A model generated the notes under the pieces. That model was not told the origin of the DNA. It was given only the letters and a program-made list of their open reading frames with translations, and ran no database searches. A stretch of 34,308 bases of DNA from Candidatus Latescibacterota bacterium (lineage in GTDB: Bacteria; Latescibacterota; UBA2968; GCA-2709665): assembly GCA_021295655.1 (NCBI GenBank), contig JAGWBX010000023.1, positions 1 to 34,308 of the forward strand, given 5' to 3'. The translations under genes and the position numbers were made by a program. Positions 31,601-34,308 of this stretch are shown piece after piece. Within the stretch, counting starts at the first letter, position 1. Every line of letters starts with the position of its first letter.

Positions 31601-33291
31601 GGTGACGGGATTCGTACCAGCCGTGCGTTGGCCGCCTTCTCCCTGAAGATATTTCTTCGACGCCCCAGCAGTACGTCCAGAGACATCACCAGCTCTTCCC
31701 GCAACGGGTCGATCGGCGGATTCGTGACCTGCGCGAATCGCTGCGCAAAGAAATTGTATAGAAGCTGGGGCCGTTCGGACAGCATGGCCAGCGGCGTATC
31801 GTCACCCATGGATCCCACCGGTTCCTTCCCGTCGTTCGCCATGGGCACCAGGACATATTCGATTTCATCGGCGGTGTATCCGAATGCCACGTGCCTCCGC
31901 GCCAGGTCCGTCCGTTCTCCAACCGGCATCGGCTCGTTAAGGGCATCCGACTGATCCAGAAAGGCCAGGTTGTCGCTGACCCATCGCCTGTAGGGTCGAC
32001 GTCCCGCAAAGTGGGATTTGATTTCTTCGTTTTTCAGCAATACGCCCCTGCGCGTGTCCACCGCGATCATCTGCCCCGGCCCCAGGCGGCCTTTCTCCAC
32101 AACGTGGCGGTCGTCTATCTCCAGCATTCCGACCTCCGAGCCCATGATGATCAGACCGCTATCCGTAATCTTGTAACGCGCCGGCCGCAACCCGTTCCGG
32201 TCCAAAGAGGCGCCAACGACCGAGCCGTCGCTGAATGCGACCGCGGCGGGTCCGTCCCAGGGCTCCATCAGACAATCGTTGTATTCGTAAAAGCCGCGCA
32301 GGTCCTCCGGCATGTCGGTTATCTCGCGATACGCCTCGGGGATCATCATCATCATCGCGTGCATCGGATTCCGCCCGGCCACCACCAGCGATTCAAACAC
32401 ATTGTCCAGCATCGCGGAATCGCTTCGGGTCTCGTCGACTATGGGCTTGATGCGATCCAGATGCCGCCCCCAGGCCCTGGATTTGAGTTCGGCCTCACGC
32501 GCCCGCATCCAGTTCACGTTGCCCCGAAGGGTGTTGATTTCGCCGTTGTGCGCGAGATACCGATGCGGCTGGGCCAGAAACCAATCGGGCAGCGTGTTGG
32601 TGCTGTAGCGCTGGTGAAAGACAGCCAGGGCGGTTTCGAAGTCGGGATTCTGCAGATCCTTGTAGAATCTGACAAGCTGCGGCGCCACCATCATCCCTTT
32701 GTACACGATGGTGCGGTTGGACAGCGAACAGATGTAGCAGCCACCTATACCATGCCTCCGCACGGACCGCTCCACCTGACGTCGAACCAGGTAAAGCGCC
32801 CGCTCGAACTCCGCATCGGACATACGCTGCGCCCGGGCGATCAGCACCTGCTGAATATCGGGCATCAACTCAGCGGCCCGGTCGCCGAGGACCGTCCGGT
32901 CCACCGGCACCGTTCGCCATCCAATCAGCGTCAGCCCGTAGTGATCGGTCGCTTCGTCGACGATGATCCGGTACCTGTCGTTTGAGACAGTGTCCTGAGA
33001 CAGAAACAGCATGCCGATGGCCAGGTCTTCGGCGCGGGGCGCGCGATATCCCAGCCGTTCAGCCTCCCTCACGATCAAACGTCCGGGAATCTGCGTGAGC
33101 ACGCCGGCGCCGTCGCCGGTTTTGGCATCCGCGTCCATCGCGCCCCGATGGGTCAGATTGGCCAGAGCGAGCACCGCGTGGCGCATGATTTCGCTGTTTC
33201 GGTTGCCTCTGATATCCGCAACAAAACCCACGCCGCATGCATCGTGTTCGAATTCGGGCCGGTACAGACCGGTGTTGGTGGTAACTTGCAT
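28681..33291 (-). CDS. gltB: Glutamate synthase large (alpha) subunit
   Basis: The 1,536-residue protein is full length for GltB. It has an N-terminal glutaminase domain with the nucleophile Cys19 in Phe-Glu-His-Asp-Ala-Cys-Gly-Val-Gly-Phe, exposed by cleavage. A central domain and the FMN-binding synthase domain follow, with the 3Fe-4S cluster motif Cys-Val-Met-Ala-Arg-Gln-Cys-His-Leu-Asn-Thr-Cys near residue 1118. The C-terminal beta-helix has the GxGxG domain. It makes two glutamates from glutamine and 2-oxoglutarate. ATG 33291 is used; GTG 33294 is equally possible. No gltD small subunit lies in the window, although it normally follows. A 7Fe-type ferredoxin gene lies upstream on the same strand. 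The C-terminal tail after residue 1490 is His/Ser/Gly rich. Confidence 0.97.
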   Translation of the reverse strand: MQVTTNTGLYRPEFEHDACGVGFVADIRGNRNSEIMRHAVLALANLTHRGAMDADAKTGDGAGVLTQIPGRLIVREAERLGYRAPRAEDLAIGMLFLSQDTVSNDRYRIIVDEATDHYGLTLIGWRTVPVDRTVLGDRAAELMPDIQQVLIARAQRMSDAEFERALYLVRRQVERSVRRHGIGGCYICSLSNRTIVYKGMMVAPQLVRFYKDLQNPDFETALAVFHQRYSTNTLPDWFLAQPHRYLAHNGEINTLRGNVNWMRAREAELKSRAWGRHLDRIKPIVDETRSDSAMLDNVFESLVVAGRNPMHAMMMMIPEAYREITDMPEDLRGFYEYNDCLMEPWDGPAAVAFSDGSVVGASLDRNGLRPARYKITDSGLIIMGSEVGMLEIDDRHVVEKGRLGPGQMIAVDTRRGVLLKNEEIKSHFAGRRPYRRWVSDNLAFLDQSDALNEPMPVGERTDLARRHVAFGYTADEIEYVLVPMANDGKEPVGSMGDDTPLAMLSERPQLLYNFFAQRFAQVTNPPIDPLREELVMSLDVLLGRRRNIFREKAANARLVRIPSPVLLDSEFRRLSSSGLPGFEAEKLPALFVPSGGVEGLRKALDRICLQAEQAVDSGKSLLILSDRGVDSNHAPIPMLLAVGAVHHHLIREGKRMQASLIVESGEPREVHHIAALIGYGASAVNPYLVYESLCELVRSGRLEGEITYASALDNYRHALEAGILKVICKMGISTLSSYCGAQIFDAVGLHPDVVDRYFSGTVSQVGGIGLAEIAGDAAQRHLQAFQPDGSPAVNDAGIYRFRRDGEFHAFNPRVFKAIHSVAKSGDYEDYTTYSRLVEERPAASLRDLMSFREARPVPLDEVEPAEAICRRFVSSAMSHGALSREAHETLAIALNRIGAKSNSGEGGEDPARYRRLPNGDWPNSAIKQVASGRFGVTPEYLASAKELEIKMAQGSKPGEGGQLPGHKVSAEIALIRHSVPGVTLISPPPHHDIYSIEDIAQLIYDLKRVNPRAKVCVKLVSVAGIGTIAAGVVKGYADVVHISGHDGGTGASPLGAIKHSGGPWELGLAEVQQTLVMNDLRGRVVLRVDGGLKTARDVVVAAALGAEEYGFGTATLVAMGCVMARQCHLNTCPVGVATQKPELRRKFNGSPENVIRYFTNLAEEVREIIAGLGYQSLKSLIGRPEILEASVDPKKHRWRGIDLSDLLSDPDSAGTRPRLHTRERNDRPDASIDDLLLQDAMDAIKENSSITLSYDIQNTRRAVGAKLAGEVAFHYGDRGLDSTIECRFRGSAGQSFGAFCIRGLRLVLTGEANDYVGKGMHGGELIVRPPGNAGFASHRNAIVGNTVLYGATGGVLYAAGVAGERFCVRNSGGRAVVEGVGDHGCEYMTDGLVIVLGSTGRNFGAGMTGGTAYVLDEEGSFENRYNPQLVGIERVHRPEDVGQLKRMIGRHLEKTNSRRASDIVARWEKFLPGFWKVTPHAPDLGDELVIPDRYRETHRESRRQKAQDQRDERTVGNADSGPVHTHMHASGGSSGG

Positions 33292-33508
33292 CACCGCCTT
33301 CGTCCTTCCTTGTGAAATGTAAAGTTCGCCTTATTGACAGTTGAGTTTGAGGCCGGACGAAATGTCCTTTCCCTGAAAAACGTCACTATCTGGTCCAACC
33401 CGTCTCGCTGCGTCTTTCACATTGGCCTGTCGGCGGAAAACCCACTCAAAAATTGCTTTCCTGCAAGAGACAGGCCTTACGTCATCAATCACCTTTCTTT
33501 TTCTCTTC

Positions 33509-33540
33509 GTCCTTTTTCTTATCCGCGTAAGAAAAAGGAC
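33509..33540. repeat. Perfect 13-bp inverted repeat
   Basis: GTCCTTTTTCTTA (33509-33521) and TAAGAAAAAGGAC (33528-33540) are exact complements separated by TCCGCG. No T-run follows on either strand, so it is not a classical terminator. Its position about 220 nt upstream of gltB allows an operator or element-end role. Confidence 0.85.
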
Positions 33541-33782
33541 CAAAAAGAAGCGCGCCGCTCGGCGCGGGGCCGGTTTTTCCACGAATCACGAAACTGGTGA
33601 ATACAAACGCGTCTGTCCTGCGGGCGATCAAGCTCCCACAAGGCGACTGTGGTGGACGGATCAACGTGGAAAAACCCCCAACCCCACGATCGTACGCGTA
33701 ATTGTACACGCGAGGTTCGATACAACGACATTGTCTCACCTTAAGGCGCGGATTCAACGTCCACCTGCGTCCATATTGTATG

Positions 33783-33854
33783 TGTAGGGGCGACCCTTGT
33801 GGTCGCCCGCCTTTCCGCTGCCCGCCACCGGCCGGTTCGCGAACTGCCCCTACA
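33783..33854. mobile_element. 72-bp MITE-like element with TGTAGGGGC inverted ends
   Basis: TGTAGGGGC (33783-33791) and its exact complement GCCCCTACA (33846-33854) bound a 72-bp element that contains repeat unit 7. A further GC-rich segment fills the remainder. The nested structure, terminal inverted ends plus internal palindrome, suggests a miniature, non-autonomous element. No target-site duplication was established. Confidence 0.55.
33788..33808 (-). repeat. Palindromic repeat unit 7
   Basis: Arms GGGCGACC and GGTCGCCC flank the loop CTTGT. It is the exact inverse of unit 1 with perfect 8-bp arms, 22 kb away. Confidence 0.85.
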
Positions 33855-33964
33855 AAAACCCTGGGTTTCGTGAATTGACGTCGCGATACCTTATCGCTGT
33901 CCGACGGGGCCCGGTGGGGTCGTCTACCGTCTCACATCTCACGGCCTTCCGGTGTTCAAAATTC

Positions 33965-33997
33965 AAAATGCCAGGACCGGTTGGATCCTGGCATTTT
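33965..33997 (-). terminator. Rho-independent terminator after the ferredoxin gene
   Basis: A perfect 12-bp inverted repeat, AAAATGCCAGGA (33965-33976) and TCCTGGCATTTT (33986-33997), with a 9-base loop, lies 39 nt past the ferredoxin stop codon. On the minus strand it ends in TTTTGAATTTT. It separates ferredoxin transcription from gltB. Confidence 0.85.
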
Positions 33998-34035
33998 CTC
34001 CACGTCGTATGAACGAGCGAAGAGGTTGAAACGCC

Positions 34036-34299
34036 CTACTCGAAAGCCTTCGCATTAATCTCGATATATTCCTTCCATTCGTCAGGTGTATCGTCCTCCT
34101 CAAAAATCGCCTCAACCGGACATTCGGGTTCGCAGGCCCCGCAATCGATGCACTCATCCGGGTGGATATAGAGCATCTGGCGTTGCTCGTCCTCCGGCAG
34201 ATTGGTTGCATCGGGCTCGTAAATACAGACGACCGGGCAGACCTCCACACATGCCCTGTCCATGACGTCGATACATGGCTCGGCGATAATGTACGTCAT
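34036..34299 (-). CDS. 7Fe-type ferredoxin (3Fe-4S/4Fe-4S)
   Basis: From ATG 34299 the 87-residue protein begins Met-Thr-Tyr-Ile-Ile-Ala-Glu-Pro-Cys9, with Cys17 and Cys21-Pro. This is the Cys-x7-Cys-x3-Cys-Pro spacing of the 3Fe-4S site in seven-iron ferredoxins. A second motif, [15 protein letters not shown], holds the 4Fe-4S cluster. It is a soluble low-potential electron carrier. An in-frame GTG at the window edge (34308) is less likely as the start. The insert Glu-Pro-Asp-Ala-Thr...Asp-Glu-Gln-Arg between clusters is slightly longer than in typical members. The promoter lies beyond the window. Confidence 0.93.
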   Translation of the reverse strand: MTYIIAEPCIDVMDRACVEVCPVVCIYEPDATNLPEDEQRQMLYIHPDECIDCGACEPECPVEAIFEEDDTPDEWKEYIEINAKAFE

Positions 34300-34308
34300 T
34301 CTCTTCAC

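Larger units (their letters stand above)
33292..34035. other. Gap upstream of gltB
   Basis: This 744-nt stretch has no gene I can support. It should hold the gltB promoter. It contains a perfect 13-bp palindrome (33509-33540), a hairpin-rich CGCGCCG/CGGCGCG tract just after it, the repeat element at 33783-33854, a copy of GTGAGACGGTAGA on the minus strand (33923-33935), and the ferredoxin terminator. Confidence 0.65.

Noticed and set aside
31891-32985. Plus-strand open frame (364 codons) within gltB
   Set aside because: Antisense to the highly conserved glutaminase/central region of gltB; His/Arg-rich shadow.

Overview
The window is GC-rich bacterial DNA with tightly packed genes on both strands, and no rRNA, tRNA or CRISPR array was recognised. 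The organism looks like an uncultivated, Gram-negative (diderm) heterotroph of the Latescibacterota/Poribacteria/Gemmatimonadota kind. The hints are a lipoprotein with a Cys-Gly-Asp-Asp-Ser-Pro-Thr-Glu-Pro N terminus, a secreted repeat protein ending in dockerin-like EF-hands, several phytanoyl-CoA dioxygenase-like (PhyH) proteins beside a sulfatase, an outer-membrane barrel protein ending in Phe, and dispersed GGGCGACC/GGTCGCCC palindromes. This placement is inference, not proof.

Layout. 1-8.1 kb: a frameshifted lipoprotein, a thiamine-diphosphate enzyme and a type I sulfatase on the minus strand. Divergent from these, on the plus strand, are a PhyH dioxygenase, a fused tandem-PhyH protein and a HAD hydrolase. 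8.2-11.5 kb: a 1-Cys peroxiredoxin (minus) and a large FAD/GcvT oxidoreductase of the dimethylglycine/sarcosine dehydrogenase type (plus). 11.5-16.5 kb: an accessory island holding mazEF, phd-vapC (vapC frameshifted), an MntA nucleotidyltransferase with only a 17-codon stub of its HEPN partner, a DUF2442 gene, and an AAA-ATPase/DUF4276 gene pair. That pair lies between two 85-bp direct repeats. Palindromic repeat units are densest in and around this island. 16.9-24.1 kb: a frameshifted betaine/homocysteine methyltransferase gene; a minus-strand operon of a sugar isomerase/epimerase, a YjhG/YagF-type D-xylonate dehydratase and a phosphopantetheinyl transferase; and a divergent transketolase-like gene. 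24.3-27.8 kb: envelope and secreted proteins (barrel protein, DUF3047 protein, six-repeat protein with EF-hands). 27.9-34.3 kb: an SDR oxidoreductase, the glutamate synthase large subunit and a 7Fe-type ferredoxin.

How the genes fit together. The metabolic parts suggest use of sulfated or methylated organic matter and sugar acids: sulfatase, sugar acid dehydratase, sugar isomerase, two thiamine-diphosphate enzymes, and a methyl-group route through betaine, dimethylglycine and sarcosine. The island is the most unusual region. Three toxin-antitoxin loci sit in a row at different stages of decay, followed by a probable ATPase/nuclease-like defence pair whose flanking repeats suggest cassette gain or loss. 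Three separate single-base frameshifts (lipoprotein, vapC, methyltransferase) mean either real gene decay or consensus errors in the assembly, and this should be settled before reading biology into them.
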